Source of the DNA: Wenzhouxiangella sp. XN24
GTDB lineage: Bacteria > Pseudomonadota > Gammaproteobacteria > Steroidobacterales > XN24
DNA length: 64,000 nt
Direction: 5' to 3'
NCBI RefSeq assembly: GCF_011064545.1
Contig: NZ_JAAMFG010000037.1
Coordinates: 62,001-126,000 of the forward strand
Shown here: positions 32,764 through 41,819 of the stretch, piece after piece
Layout of the letters: the number at the start of each line of letters is the position of its first letter
Position numbering within the stretch: position 1 is the stretch's first letter
Program-made: the position numbers and the translations under genes
The notes under the pieces: generated by a model
Told to the model about the DNA's origin: nothing
What the model saw: only the letters and a program-made list of their open reading frames with translations
Database searches by the model: none

Positions 32764-33335
32764 CGCACCGTGTCGCTCGAAATACGCCAGTCGTTCCACA
32801 GCAGGCTGATCAGCGCCAGCGGGCCGCCGAGCTGCTTGATGTCGACGACCGCGCGGATGGAAACTCGATAAGCCTGGCCGCGGTCCAATAGCGCATCGTC
32901 GATGATGGGCAGTGAACGTACCGTGCCGACCTCTGCAAGCGCGGCCGACAAGCTGCCGTAGGTCGATTGCTCGCCGCTGTTCAGGTTGCGCAGGATGTAG
33001 CGCTCGGTCAGGGCATGAAATTGCAGTTCGTAGCGTTGCCTGAGTTCGGCAAACACCGGATCCCAGAGGATCCGGCGGCGCTCCTCCAGCCGGATCGTCA
33101 ACTCGATATCCAGTACGAGCCCGCTGTCGAGCGCCTCACGCACGGTCTCGTTCAGCGTGTAGTCGATGTTCGCATCCAGGTACCACACGCCGCCCTGCAG
33201 CAGCGTCGACGCGCTGCGCACCTCGATGCCGTCGTCGGCCTGCGTGGCGCTCGTCTGCAGCAACAACATGACGAACAAACCGGCCGCCGCCAGGCGCCAG
33301 CCGGCAATATCGCCATGTCGCTCCAGTCCCTGCAT
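32745..33335 (-). CDS. DUF4390 family exported protein
   Basis: A 196-residue protein with an N-terminal hydrophobic segment (about 12-30, LAAAGLFVMLLLQTSATQA) that looks like a signal peptide, then the DUF4390 domain: GIEVRSASTLLQGGVWYLDANIDYTLN in parts, EALDSGLVLDIELTIRL, and the end WNDWRISSDTVRWRLAR. The role is unknown, but the gene is regularly placed between rsmB and ntrY in Gammaproteobacteria, as here. It starts 4 bases after the rsmB stop and overlaps the start of ntrY by 19 bases, so the block is one operon. Confidence 0.85.
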   Translation of the reverse strand: MQGLERHGDIAGWRLAAAGLFVMLLLQTSATQADDGIEVRSASTLLQGGVWYLDANIDYTLNETVREALDSGLVLDIELTIRLEERRRILWDPVFAELRQRYELQFHALTERYILRNLNSGEQSTYGSLSAALAEVGTVRSLPIIDDALLDRGQAYRVSIRAVVDIKQLGGPLALISLLWNDWRISSDTVRWRLAR

Positions 33336-33339
33336 CCGT

Positions 33340-34656
33340 CTAAGCCTCGGCTGGCCGGGTGATGCAAGCATAATAAAAGCCATCCGCCCCTGCCTCACCG
33401 GAAAGAACCTGGCGTCCCGGGCCGGCGCGACGGCCCCAGCCGGGCTCGCCGAGATCGATCGCCCGGGCTTCCGGATGGCGCGCCAGGAAATCCGCCATGC
33501 GCGCACCGTTCTCTGCACGAAACACCGAACAGGTGGCGTACAGCAGGCGCCCGCCCGGGGCGAGCAACGGCCACAGCGCGTCGAGGAGCGCCTGCTGTTT
33601 GGCCGCCATCGCCGCAATATCTTTCGGCCGGCGCAGCAACTTGATGTCGGGATGGCGGCGGACCACGCCGCTGCCGCTGCACGGCGCATCCAGCAGGATC
33701 CGGTCGTAGGGCTTGCCGTCCCACCAGGCCACCGGGTCGCAACCGTCGCCGGACAAGAGGCGCGCCTCCAGTCCGAGCCGGGCCAGGTTCTCCCGCACGC
33801 GTTCGAGACGGGCCGGCGAAACGTCCAGCGCGGTCAGGTCGATCCCGGGGTAGCGTTCCAGCAAGTGTCCGGTCTTGCCCCCGGGCGCCGCGCAGGCATC
33901 CAGCACCCGCATCCCTGCGCCGGCCTCCAGCAATTCCGCCGCGAGCTGCGCCGAGGCATCCTGGACAGACACATCGCCAGCGGAGAATCCCGGCAGGGCG
34001 TCTACGTCCATCGGCGCCGCGAGGCACAGCGCATCCGGCGCCGGCGCCCAGCTCGTCGCAGACCCGCCGGCGAGCACGAGCCGCCCGAGCCAGGCCTCGC
34101 GTGTACCGCGCAGGCGGTTGACGCGCACCCACATGGGCGCCTGCACGTTGGCCGCGGCAACGATCGCCTCCCAGTCCTTCGGCCAGTCCTTCGCCAGGGC
34201 ATCCAGCCACCAGCGAGGGTGAGCATGCACGACCTCCGGAACCCTTGCGACCCGGCCCTTCAGCGCATCGCGCTCGCGCAGCCAGCGACGCAGGCAGGCG
34301 TTGACCAGCCCCGCGTACTGGTGCCGGCCGAGCAGGCGCACGCCTTCCACGGTGGCGGCCACGGCGGCGTGATCGGGCACGCGCGTGTCCTCCAGCTGGT
34401 ACAGGCCGACGGCGAGCAGGTCGTGCACCTCCGCGTCCCGGTTCGACAGGGGGCGGGCAAGCAGCAAATCGACCCAGCGATCGAGCCGCGGATAGGCCCG
34501 CAGCGTCCCGTAGGCCAGTTGCGCCACCAGGCTGCGATCGGCGGCCGCGAGGTCGGGAAAACCCTGCGCCAGCGCCTCGTCGAGGGAGCGGCCGCGCCGC
34601 GCGACCGACGCGACGGCCCTGGCCGCCGCGGCACGCGGTTCTCCGCCCAGGCTCAT
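33340..34656 (-). CDS. rsmB: 16S rRNA m5C967 methyltransferase
   Basis: Methylates C967 of 16S rRNA with SAM; 438 residues. The N-terminal NusB-like RNA-binding domain (about 5-150) is followed by the methyltransferase domain with SAM motif VLDACAAPGGKTGHLLE, the cysteine of motif IV in DAPCSGSGVVRRHPD and the catalytic cysteine of motif VI in YATCSVFRAEN. The frame stays open well upstream; the start at 34656 (MSLGGEPR) lies in an ATGA overlap with fmt and matches family length. Confidence 0.96.
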   Translation of the reverse strand: MSLGGEPRAAAARAVASVARRGRSLDEALAQGFPDLAAADRSLVAQLAYGTLRAYPRLDRWVDLLLARPLSNRDAEVHDLLAVGLYQLEDTRVPDHAAVAATVEGVRLLGRHQYAGLVNACLRRWLRERDALKGRVARVPEVVHAHPRWWLDALAKDWPKDWEAIVAAANVQAPMWVRVNRLRGTREAWLGRLVLAGGSATSWAPAPDALCLAAPMDVDALPGFSAGDVSVQDASAQLAAELLEAGAGMRVLDACAAPGGKTGHLLERYPGIDLTALDVSPARLERVRENLARLGLEARLLSGDGCDPVAWWDGKPYDRILLDAPCSGSGVVRRHPDIKLLRRPKDIAAMAAKQQALLDALWPLLAPGGRLLYATCSVFRAENGARMADFLARHPEARAIDLGEPGWGRRAGPGRQVLSGEAGADGFYYACITRPAEA

Positions 34657-35582
34657 GCGCCGAACCGCTCGCCGAGCACGGCCCGGCTGTTGAGGAAATC
34701 GCGGGCGCTCATCACCCGGCCGCCCGGCGGCTGGAGTTCCAGCAGTCGTACGCTGCCCGCGCCGGCGGCCACGTCGATGCCCGCCGGGCCCGTCCGCCAG
34801 ATCTCCCCGGGCTCGCCTTCGCATTCCGCCAGCGCCACCGCCCGGTGGAGCTTGATGCGCTCGTCGCGCCGACGGGTCCAGGCGCCGGGCCGCGGCGCAA
34901 AAGCCCGCACCTGCCTGGCGAGCGTGGTGGCGGGATCCCGCCAGTCGATTTCCGCCGCGGCCGGATCGAGTTTGCCGGCATAGGTCGCCAGCGTGTCGTC
35001 CTGCGGGCGCGGCTCCAGGCGACCGCCCAGGATTCCGGGGAGTGTTTCGACCAGCAGCGCCGCGCAGAGCTCTGCAAGTCGTTCACGCAGCTCGCCGCCC
35101 GTTTCCATGGAACCGATTTCCGTAGATTGCATTTTGTATACAGGACCGGTGTCCAGCCCCTCGTCCATGTGCATGATCGAAATTCCGGTCAGCACGTCGC
35201 CCGCCAGGATGGCGTGCTGGATCGGCGCCGCGCCCCGCCATCTCGGCAGCAGTGAAGCGTGCCCGTTGATGCACCCCGCCGGCGGCAATTCGAGCACGGA
35301 TGACGGCAGTATGAGTCCGTAGTCCACCACGACCACCATGTCCGGCCGCAGTTCGGCCAGCGCCTCGACCGCGGCCGGATCCCGCAGGGTAAGGGGCGTC
35401 TGGACAGGAAGGCCCCGCTCGCGGGCGTGGGCGCGGACGGGTGTGGGCGCCGGCTGGCGTCGCCGGCCCGCCGGCCGATCGGGCTGGGTGAGCACCGCGC
35501 AGATTTCCCAGCCGGCGCCCGCCAGCGCCTCCAGGGCAGGTACGGCAAAGTCCGAGCTGCCGGCAAACACGAGGCGCGGCAT
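34653..35582 (-). CDS. fmt: Methionyl-tRNA formyltransferase
   Basis: Formylates initiator Met-tRNA using 10-formyl-THF; 309 residues. N-terminal Rossmann domain begins MPRLVFAGSSDFAVPALEAL; the catalytic region is NGHASLLPRWRGAAPIQ with the N-x-H-x-S-L-L-P-x-x-R-G signature, followed by GISIMHMDEGLDTGP with the catalytic aspartate. The C-terminal beta-barrel domain covers about 205-305. It begins 11 bases after def and overlaps rsmB by 4. Confidence 0.97.
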   Translation of the reverse strand: MPRLVFAGSSDFAVPALEALAGAGWEICAVLTQPDRPAGRRRQPAPTPVRAHARERGLPVQTPLTLRDPAAVEALAELRPDMVVVVDYGLILPSSVLELPPAGCINGHASLLPRWRGAAPIQHAILAGDVLTGISIMHMDEGLDTGPVYKMQSTEIGSMETGGELRERLAELCAALLVETLPGILGGRLEPRPQDDTLATYAGKLDPAAAEIDWRDPATTLARQVRAFAPRPGAWTRRRDERIKLHRAVALAECEGEPGEIWRTGPAGIDVAAGAGSVRLLELQPPGGRVMSARDFLNSRAVLGERFGA

Positions 35583-35593
35583 GGCTGCCTCGC

Positions 35594-36121
35594 CTAGAGT
35601 GCGCGAACGGCGGAGTCGGGTTCTTTTTGCCGGCGCTCCTTCTCGATGCGCTTGCGCAGCCGCTGGCGCTTCAGGTCGGAGAGATAATCGACGAACAGCT
35701 TGCCATCCAGGTGATCGATCTCGTGCTGGACGCAGACCGCGAGCAGGCCGTCGAGCTCCTGCTCGAACGGCTCGCCGTCCAGCCCCAGGGCGCGCACCCG
35801 CACCCACTCGGCGCGGGTCACGGTCTCGTAGAAGCCGGGCACGGAAAGGCATCCCTCCTCCATGGCCTCGGTTCCCAGCCGCTCGACGATCACCGGGTTG
35901 ATGAAAACGTGCGGTGTGTCCTGTTTCTCCGAGACATCTGCCACCAGCATGCGACGATGGACGTTGACCTGCGTTGCCGCGAGGCCGATGCCGGGAGCCG
36001 CATACATGGTTTCCAGCATGTCCGCGGCCAGCTGACGGAGTTCGTCATCCACGACGAGCACCGGTTCCGCTTTGGTGCGGAGCCTGGGGTCGGGGTATTC
36101 GAGTATCTTCAGGATCGCCAT
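35594..36121 (-). CDS. def: Peptide deformylase
   Basis: Removes the formyl group from nascent protein N-termini; 175 residues. All three signature motifs are present: [18 protein letters not shown] with the metal-binding cysteine, and [11 protein letters not shown] with two metal-binding histidines and the catalytic glutamate. The C-terminal tail is basic ([15 protein letters not shown]). The start at 36121 ([15 protein letters not shown]) matches the family. It is the first gene of the def-fmt-rsmB-DUF4390-ntrY-ntrX string and diverges from the LysM gene with 202 bases between. Confidence 0.97.
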   Translation of the reverse strand: MAILKILEYPDPRLRTKAEPVLVVDDELRQLAADMLETMYAAPGIGLAATQVNVHRRMLVADVSEKQDTPHVFINPVIVERLGTEAMEEGCLSVPGFYETVTRAEWVRVRALGLDGEPFEQELDGLLAVCVQHEIDHLDGKLFVDYLSDLKRQRLRKRIEKERRQKEPDSAVRAL

Positions 36122-36323
36122 GAGCGCCGTTCCGGTTCCTCGCGTATTACGCCACAAAGTGCCGCTAAGAGTATGACAATTCAAGTCTGCCGTGCTAACG
36201 TCCCGCTCACCGAACGGCGCTCGGAATGCGCGCGCGCGGGGGAGATGGCCGTCGGCTCGGCCGATTATACCAAGCCGCACCCGTCCCCTCTCAATTAACG
36301 GACATCATGGAGTCAGGCCAGCC

Positions 36324-37472
36324 ATGTCCAAGCCGACCAAACGCCCGATGAAAACACGCCTGCTGAGCGGCCTTGCAGCTGCACTGCTGGCGGCAGGCTG
36401 CGCAAGCACCCCGGAAGCGCCCGCGCCGGCACCCGCCGCCGAGCCGCCGCCGCAACAGAGCGCGCCGCCACCCGCCCCCAGCGCGACGCCACGCGCCGCC
36501 GCACCCGTGGCTCCACCGCCGGTCCTCAATCCGCGCCACCCGGAACGCTACGTGGTGCGCAAAGGCGACACGCTCTGGGACATTTCCGCTATGTTCCTGC
36601 GCGATCCCTGGTTCTGGCCGGAGATCTGGTACGCCAACCCGCAGGTCGAGAACCCGCACCTTATCTATCCCGGCGACGTGCTGACGCTGGTCTACCTCGA
36701 CGGTCGTCCCCGCCTGATCCTCGAACGAGGCCCCGCAACGACGGAGCGGCTGCAGCCGCGGATCCGAGTGGAACCGCTGGAAGACGCGATCCTGACGGTG
36801 CCGTACGACCGGATCGCGGCGTTCCTGAGCCGTCCCTCGGTGCTCGATCGCGAGACGATCGATGAGGCGCCGTACATCCTCACCAGCCGCGCCGGTCACC
36901 TCGCGCACGGTTCCTTCACAGAAGTCTATGTCCGCGGCGCAGATTTCGCGCAAGACGAGATCTACAGCGTGGTGAACGTGGGCGAACCGCTGCGCGACCC
37001 GGACAACGGCCGGCTGCTCGGCTACGAAGGCATTTACGTCGGTGAAGGCCGCGTGATCCGCACGGGCGATCCGGCCACGCTGCAGCTGCAGGCCACCGCG
37101 CGGGAAGCTCTCAACGGCGACAAGCTGGTGCCGGTCGAGACTGATTTTCCGCTGCGCTTCACGCCGCGCCCGCCCGAGCAGGAGGTGGATGGCCGCATCA
37201 TCAGCGTCCTCAACGGCGTGGCGCGCGCCAGCACCTACCAGATCGTGACGCTGAATCGCGGCACGCAGCACGGCCTCGAACCCGGCCACGTACTTGCCGT
37301 GTGGCAGGCCGGTGAACGTGTCCGTGATCGTTTCGAGGGCGGGCGTGTGGATCTGCCGGATGAATATGCGGGCAATCTGATGATTTTCCGCAGCTACGAA
37401 GATCTCAGCTATGGCCTGATCATGCAGGCGTCGAACGAGATCCGGGTGCTGGACCGGGTGCGCAACCCCTGA
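36324..37472 (+). CDS. LysM-domain lipoprotein
   Basis: A 382-residue cell-envelope protein. The hydrophobic leader ends in a lipobox AAGC (cysteine near 29), followed by a proline/alanine-rich linker (about 31-72). A LysM domain (YVVRKGDTLWDISAMFL to YPGDVLTLVYLDG, about 80-132) binds peptidoglycan. The remainder (about 140-382) is conserved in homologues of the dprA region but has no known function. An in-frame ATG at 36348 gives a more compact signal peptide (MKTRLLSGLAAALLAAGC). It is divergent from def and upstream of dprA, a common gammaproteobacterial layout. Confidence 0.9.
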   Translation: MSKPTKRPMKTRLLSGLAAALLAAGCASTPEAPAPAPAAEPPPQQSAPPPAPSATPRAAAPVAPPPVLNPRHPERYVVRKGDTLWDISAMFLRDPWFWPEIWYANPQVENPHLIYPGDVLTLVYLDGRPRLILERGPATTERLQPRIRVEPLEDAILTVPYDRIAAFLSRPSVLDRETIDEAPYILTSRAGHLAHGSFTEVYVRGADFAQDEIYSVVNVGEPLRDPDNGRLLGYEGIYVGEGRVIRTGDPATLQLQATAREALNGDKLVPVETDFPLRFTPRPPEQEVDGRIISVLNGVARASTYQIVTLNRGTQHGLEPGHVLAVWQAGERVRDRFEGGRVDLPDEYAGNLMIFRSYEDLSYGLIMQASNEIRVLDRVRNP

Positions 37473-37499
37473 CGGCGCTGCGCCGCGGATTCCCACCCT

Positions 37500-37528
37500 A
37501 CGACGCCGGCCATCGCCGGCGTCGTGCT
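37500..37528 (+). terminator. Strong hairpin between LysM gene and dprA
   Basis: ACGACGCCGGC and GCCGGCGTCGT form a perfect 11-base-pair stem with loop CATC, followed by GCTTT. It lies 27 bases after the LysM-gene stop and only 17 bases before the dprA ATG. The T-run is short, so it may terminate only partly, or act as an mRNA processing or stability element between the two genes. Confidence 0.55.
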
Positions 37529-37542
37529 TTGAGGGAGCTGCC

Positions 37543-38655
37543 ATGAGCGACAGGGCCGCAGCCTGGCTGCGATTCTCGCTGGCCCCGGGCATCCCGGTGG
37601 CCGCCGCGCATCACGCCGCGACCCACCCCGGCGGCCTCGAGGCGCTGATCGATGCGGGGCGCGGCGCGCTGCTCTCAGCCGGCATCCCGGCCGAGGCGGC
37701 CGGGATGCTGACCGGTCCGGCGCCTGAGTGGCTGCCCGCGGCGCTCGACTGGCTCGAGATCCCGGGCCACGACCTCCTGACCTTTGCCGACCCGGACTAT
37801 CCGCCGCTGCTGCGGCGCGCCCCGGATCCGCCGGCGGCCCTGTTCCTGCGTGGCGACAGGGCACTGCTCGGCGAGCCCCATTTCGCCATCGTCGGCAGCC
37901 GCAACCCGACCCCGCAGGGCGCCGAAAACGCGCATGCTTTCGCGCGCCACCTGGCGGGCTGCGGGCTGGTGATCTGCAGCGGCCTGGCCGCCGGCATCGA
38001 TGCGGCAGCTCACCGCGGGGCACTTGCGGCAGGTGCGCCGACCACCGCCGTGCTCGGCTGCGGACCCGATCGGGCTTATCCGGCGGAGAACGCGCAGCTG
38101 GCCCAACGGATCGTGGCAAACGGGCTGATCGTGTCCGAGTACCTCCCGGGCACGCGCCCCCTCAAGCAGAACTTTCCGCGGCGCAACCGCATCATCAGCG
38201 GGCTCGGCCTCGGTGTCCTGGTGGTCGAGGCCGCCCGGCGCAGCGGCTCGCTGATCACGGCGAGACTCGCCGGCGACCAGGGCCGGGAGGTCTTCGCGAT
38301 CCCGGGCAGCATTCACAATCCGCTGGCGCGCGGCTGCCATGCGCTCATTCGCCAGGGCGCCGTCCTGGTGGAGACCGCCGACGACATCCTGGGCGAAATC
38401 GGCCCGCTGGCGGGCCTGTCGATGGCAGCCACGGAGCCCGCAGCCGACCCGGCTCGGCCGGCGCCGGCACCCGACGGAGACTACGGAAAACTGCTGGCGG
38501 CCCTCGCCCACGACCCCTGCGGGGTCGACGGACTCGCCGCCCGGACCGGTTTGACGGCTGCGGAGGTTTCCTCGATGATGCTGATCCTTGAACTGCAAGG
38601 CGCCGTGGAATCCTTGCCGGGCGGACGCTACGCCAGGAAACCGGAGAGGTCGTGA
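37543..38655 (+). CDS. dprA: DNA-processing protein DprA
   Basis: Loads RecA on incoming single-stranded DNA during natural transformation; 370 residues. An N-terminal helical domain is followed by the extended Rossmann fold: FAIVGSRNPTPQGAENA, CSGLAAGIDAAAHRGAL, AVLGCGPDRAYPAEN, NFPRRNRIISGL and VVEAARRSGSLITARLA. A C-terminal winged-helix (about 305-365, DYGKLLAALAHDPCGVDGLAARTGL in parts) is also present. It suggests, but does not prove, competence. One base separates it from smg. Confidence 0.96.
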   Translation: MSDRAAAWLRFSLAPGIPVAAAHHAATHPGGLEALIDAGRGALLSAGIPAEAAGMLTGPAPEWLPAALDWLEIPGHDLLTFADPDYPPLLRRAPDPPAALFLRGDRALLGEPHFAIVGSRNPTPQGAENAHAFARHLAGCGLVICSGLAAGIDAAAHRGALAAGAPTTAVLGCGPDRAYPAENAQLAQRIVANGLIVSEYLPGTRPLKQNFPRRNRIISGLGLGVLVVEAARRSGSLITARLAGDQGREVFAIPGSIHNPLARGCHALIRQGAVLVETADDILGEIGPLAGLSMAATEPAADPARPAPAPDGDYGKLLAALAHDPCGVDGLAARTGLTAAEVSSMMLILELQGAVESLPGGRYARKPERS

Positions 38656-38656
38656 A

Positions 38657-39133
38657 ATGACGGAAAATGTTCTCGACGTTCTGATGTACCTGTTCGAGAC
38701 CGCAGGCGACGACGGCGTGCCGCCGGAGCCGGACCGGGAAGGACTGCGGGACGAGCTCGAGCGGGCCGGCTTTCGTGACCGCGAAATCGATCGGGCGCTC
38801 GAGTGGCTGGACGGACTCGCTTCGCGGCGGGCCGACGAGGTGGGCGAGCCACCCACGGAACGCGCCATGCGGATCTACGGACGCGACGAATGCATCCGCA
38901 TGGATACCAACGGCCGGGGATACATGATGTACCTCGAGCAGATCGGAATTTTATCGGCCCACCAGCGGGAACTGGTCATCGACCGGTTGATGGCGCTGGA
39001 CGGCGAAGAGATCGATGTCGATGACATCAAGTGGGTCGTGTTGATGGTGTTGTTCAGCCAGCCAGGCGAGGAAACCGCCTACGCGCGGATGGAAGACCTC
39101 GTGTTCGAGGACAGGGCCTGGATCACCCACTAG
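38657..39133 (+). CDS. smg: Smg family protein (DUF494)
   Basis: A 158-residue acidic protein with the DUF494 pattern: MTENVLDVLMYLFETAGDD, FRDREIDRALEWLDGLA, MRIYGRDECIRMDTNGRGYMMYLEQIGIL in parts, and the C-terminal IKWVVLMVLFSQPGEE. Its biochemical role is not known; it almost always lies between dprA and topA. It starts 1 base after the dprA stop and is followed by a terminator-like hairpin. Confidence 0.92.
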   Translation: MTENVLDVLMYLFETAGDDGVPPEPDREGLRDELERAGFRDREIDRALEWLDGLASRRADEVGEPPTERAMRIYGRDECIRMDTNGRGYMMYLEQIGILSAHQRELVIDRLMALDGEEIDVDDIKWVVLMVLFSQPGEETAYARMEDLVFEDRAWITH

Positions 39134-39174
39134 AATCTCAGCCATCCCGCGACCTGCATAGACGTACAGAGGGG

Positions 39175-39204
39175 GGTCGTGGCGCGAGCCACGGCCCGTT
39201 TTTT
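39175..39204 (+). terminator. Terminator-like hairpin between smg and topA
   Basis: CGTGGC and GCCACG form a 6-base-pair stem on a GCGA tetraloop, extended outward by imperfect G-C pairs, followed after two bases by six T residues (39199-39204). It has the full form of an intrinsic terminator. The topA start is only 23 bases downstream, so topA must be read through it or be initiated upstream of it. Confidence 0.7.
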
Positions 39205-39227
39205 CGACCCAAAGGCCAACCGTTGAA

Positions 39228-41756
39228 ATGAGCAAGAACCTTGTCATAGTCGAATCGCCGGCGAAGGCCAAGACCATCGAGAAGTATCTCGGCGGCGACT
39301 TCAAGGTGCTCGCTTCCTACGGCCATGTCCGCGACCTCGTCGCGAAAGGCGGCGCGGTCGATCCCGAAGCCGGCTTCGCCATGAAATACCAGGAAATCGA
39401 GCGCAATCGCCGCCATATGGACGCGATCGCGAAAGCCATGCGCGGCGCCGACGCCCTCTACCTGGCGACCGACCCGGATCGCGAGGGCGAAGCGATCAGC
39501 TGGCATGTCTGCGAGGCGCTTCGCGAGCGGGGGCTGCTCGAGACCCGCCCCGTCCACCGCATCGTGTTCCACGAGATCACGAAGCGAGCGGTGCAGGAAG
39601 CCCTCGAGCATCCGCGCGAGATCTCCGGCGACCTGGTCAACGCCCAGCAGGCGCGCCGCGCGCTGGACCACCTGGTCGGCTTCAACCTGTCGCCCCTGCT
39701 GTGGAAGAAAATCCGTCCGGGGCTCTCGGCCGGTCGTGTCCAGACGCCGGCGCTGCGCCTCATCGTCGAGCGCGAACGCGAGATCGAGGCGTTCAAGCCG
39801 GTGGAATACTGGACGCTCGAGGCCGAACTGGAGAAGGCTGCCCACACTTTCCCGGCGCGGCTCGCCGAGTACGCCGGACAGCGCATCGACGACAAGCTGC
39901 AGAAGTTCTTCATCGGCGACGAGGGCCTGGCCCGTGAGGCCGAGCGCACGCTCCGCGAAGCCGCCGCCGGAAAGCTGAAGGTCACGTCCGTGGAACGGCG
40001 CCAGCGGCGCCAGAACCCGGCCCCGCCGTTCACCACCTCGACACTGCAGCAGGAAGCCGCCCGCAAGCTCGGTTTCACCGCGCAGAAGACGATGCGCACG
40101 GCGCAACGCCTGTACGAAGGCGTGGATTTCGGCGAGGGCGCGACCGGACTGATCACCTACATGCGTACCGACTCCGTGTCGCTCGCCGCCGATGCGGTGC
40201 AGGAGATGCGCGGCGTCATCGCGCAGCGCTTCGGCGACCAGGCCCTGCCGGAGAAGCCGCGCCACTACCGCACCAAGGCCAAGAACGCGCAGGAGGCTCA
40301 CGAGGCGATTCGCCCGACGTCCGCCACCTGGCATCCGGACAGCCTTGCGGGACGGCTCGACCGTGACCAGCAGCGGCTGTACGAACTGATCTGGAAGCGA
40401 GCCGTCGCCAGCCAGATGGCCAGCGCGGTGTTCGACACCGTGACCCTCGACCTGGCGCCCTCGCAGGCCCTGGACGCCGGGCACCGGTTCCGCGCCTCCG
40501 GTTCGATCCTCGTCGAACCCGGCTACATCGCGGTCTACCAGGAAGGCCGGGATGACGTCGAGGACGAGAAGGACCGCCGGCTGCCGCAGGTCGAGGAAGG
40601 CGAACTCATCCAGCTCAACAAGCTCGACGCCGAACAGCACTTCACCAAGCCGCCGCCGCGATACAGCGAAGCGAGCCTGGTCAAGACGCTCGAGGAATTC
40701 GGCATCGGCCGCCCCTCGACCTATGCGACGATCATCTCGACGCTGGTCGATCGCGAGTACGTCGAGCTGGACAGAAAGCGCTTCATTCCCACCGACATCG
40801 GCCGGATCGTCAGCAACTTCCTCGGCGACCATTTCACCCGTTACGTGGACTACGATTTCACGGCGCGCATGGAGGACCGGCTCGACGCCGTGTCACGCGG
40901 CGAACAGGACTGGCAGGGACTGCTGGGGCGCTTCTGGACGCCCTTCGAGGAGCTGATCAAGGACAAGGAAAGCTCCGTCAGCAAGCGTGACGTCATGCCG
41001 AACCGCGAACTGGGCAAGGACCCGGTCAGCGGCAAGCCGGTGCTCGTGAAGATCGGGCGCTTCGGGCCTTACGTGCAGATCGGCACCGCGGAAGACGAGG
41101 ACAAGCCCCGATTCGCCGGCATCCCCCGCGGCAAGAGCATGCAGCACATCGGCCTCGAGGAGGCGCTGGAGCTGTTCAAGCTTCCCCGCGAGCTCGGCGA
41201 GACGCCGGATGGATTGCCCGTCATGGTCAACATCGGGCGGTTCGGCCCCTTCGTGAAATACGGCGCGAAATACGCCTCGCTCAAAAAGGACGATGATCCC
41301 TACACCATCGGCCTCGAACGGGCACTGGAGATCGTGCGCGAGAAGGAAGCGCTGGAGGCGGCCCGCACCATCGTCGAGTTCCCCGAACAGGGCATCCGGA
41401 TTCTCAAGGGTCGCTTCGGTCCCTACGTGACGGACGCCGGGCGGCGGGCCAGCATCCCGAAGGACCGGGACCCCGCGAGCGTGACGCTCGAGGAAGCCAT
41501 GAAGCTGCTCGACGAAGCCCCGGCCAAAAAGGGCGCGAAGAAGAAAAAGGCCGCCGCCAGGAAAACGGCGGCAAAAAAGGCCCCGGCCGCGAAAAAATCG
41601 GCCGCAAAGAAAAAGCCGGCAGCGAAAAAGAAAGCCGGCGCGAAGAAGAAACCGGCGACCAGGAAAACCGCAGCCACGAAGAAAACCGCCGGCGGCAAGA
41701 AAGCGGGAACGAAAAAGAAAGCCGCCAGCCGGACGGCGGACGATATCGAGAACTGA
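39228..41756 (+). CDS. topA: DNA topoisomerase I
   Basis: Type IA topoisomerase relaxing negative supercoils; 842 residues. The TOPRIM domain begins LVIVESPAKAKTIEKYLGG and includes DPDREGEAISWH. The catalytic tyrosine is about Y311 in GLITYMRTDS. After the core come short repeat modules (GRFGPYVQIG, GRFGPFVKYG, GRFGPYVTDAG) instead of the four-cysteine zinc ribbons of E. coli TopA. The last ~75 residues (from about 765) are an extremely lysine/alanine-rich tail resembling histone H1-type DNA-binding tails. Preceded by a terminator-like hairpin. Confidence 0.97.
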   Translation: MSKNLVIVESPAKAKTIEKYLGGDFKVLASYGHVRDLVAKGGAVDPEAGFAMKYQEIERNRRHMDAIAKAMRGADALYLATDPDREGEAISWHVCEALRERGLLETRPVHRIVFHEITKRAVQEALEHPREISGDLVNAQQARRALDHLVGFNLSPLLWKKIRPGLSAGRVQTPALRLIVEREREIEAFKPVEYWTLEAELEKAAHTFPARLAEYAGQRIDDKLQKFFIGDEGLAREAERTLREAAAGKLKVTSVERRQRRQNPAPPFTTSTLQQEAARKLGFTAQKTMRTAQRLYEGVDFGEGATGLITYMRTDSVSLAADAVQEMRGVIAQRFGDQALPEKPRHYRTKAKNAQEAHEAIRPTSATWHPDSLAGRLDRDQQRLYELIWKRAVASQMASAVFDTVTLDLAPSQALDAGHRFRASGSILVEPGYIAVYQEGRDDVEDEKDRRLPQVEEGELIQLNKLDAEQHFTKPPPRYSEASLVKTLEEFGIGRPSTYATIISTLVDREYVELDRKRFIPTDIGRIVSNFLGDHFTRYVDYDFTARMEDRLDAVSRGEQDWQGLLGRFWTPFEELIKDKESSVSKRDVMPNRELGKDPVSGKPVLVKIGRFGPYVQIGTAEDEDKPRFAGIPRGKSMQHIGLEEALELFKLPRELGETPDGLPVMVNIGRFGPFVKYGAKYASLKKDDDPYTIGLERALEIVREKEALEAARTIVEFPEQGIRILKGRFGPYVTDAGRRASIPKDRDPASVTLEEAMKLLDEAPAKKGAKKKKAAARKTAAKKAPAAKKSAAKKKPAAKKKAGAKKKPATRKTAATKKTAGGKKAGTKKKAASRTADDIEN

Positions 41757-41819
41757 TCATGGCCGGCAGGCTTGCGATTCGACGGCCTCCTGGACTACAC
41801 CGTCTACCCGAGTGAAGCC

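Noticed and set aside
35583-35852. An N-terminal extension of fmt
   Set aside because: The upstream codons overlap def in another frame and are Arg/Ala/Gly-rich; the family N-terminus begins at 35582.
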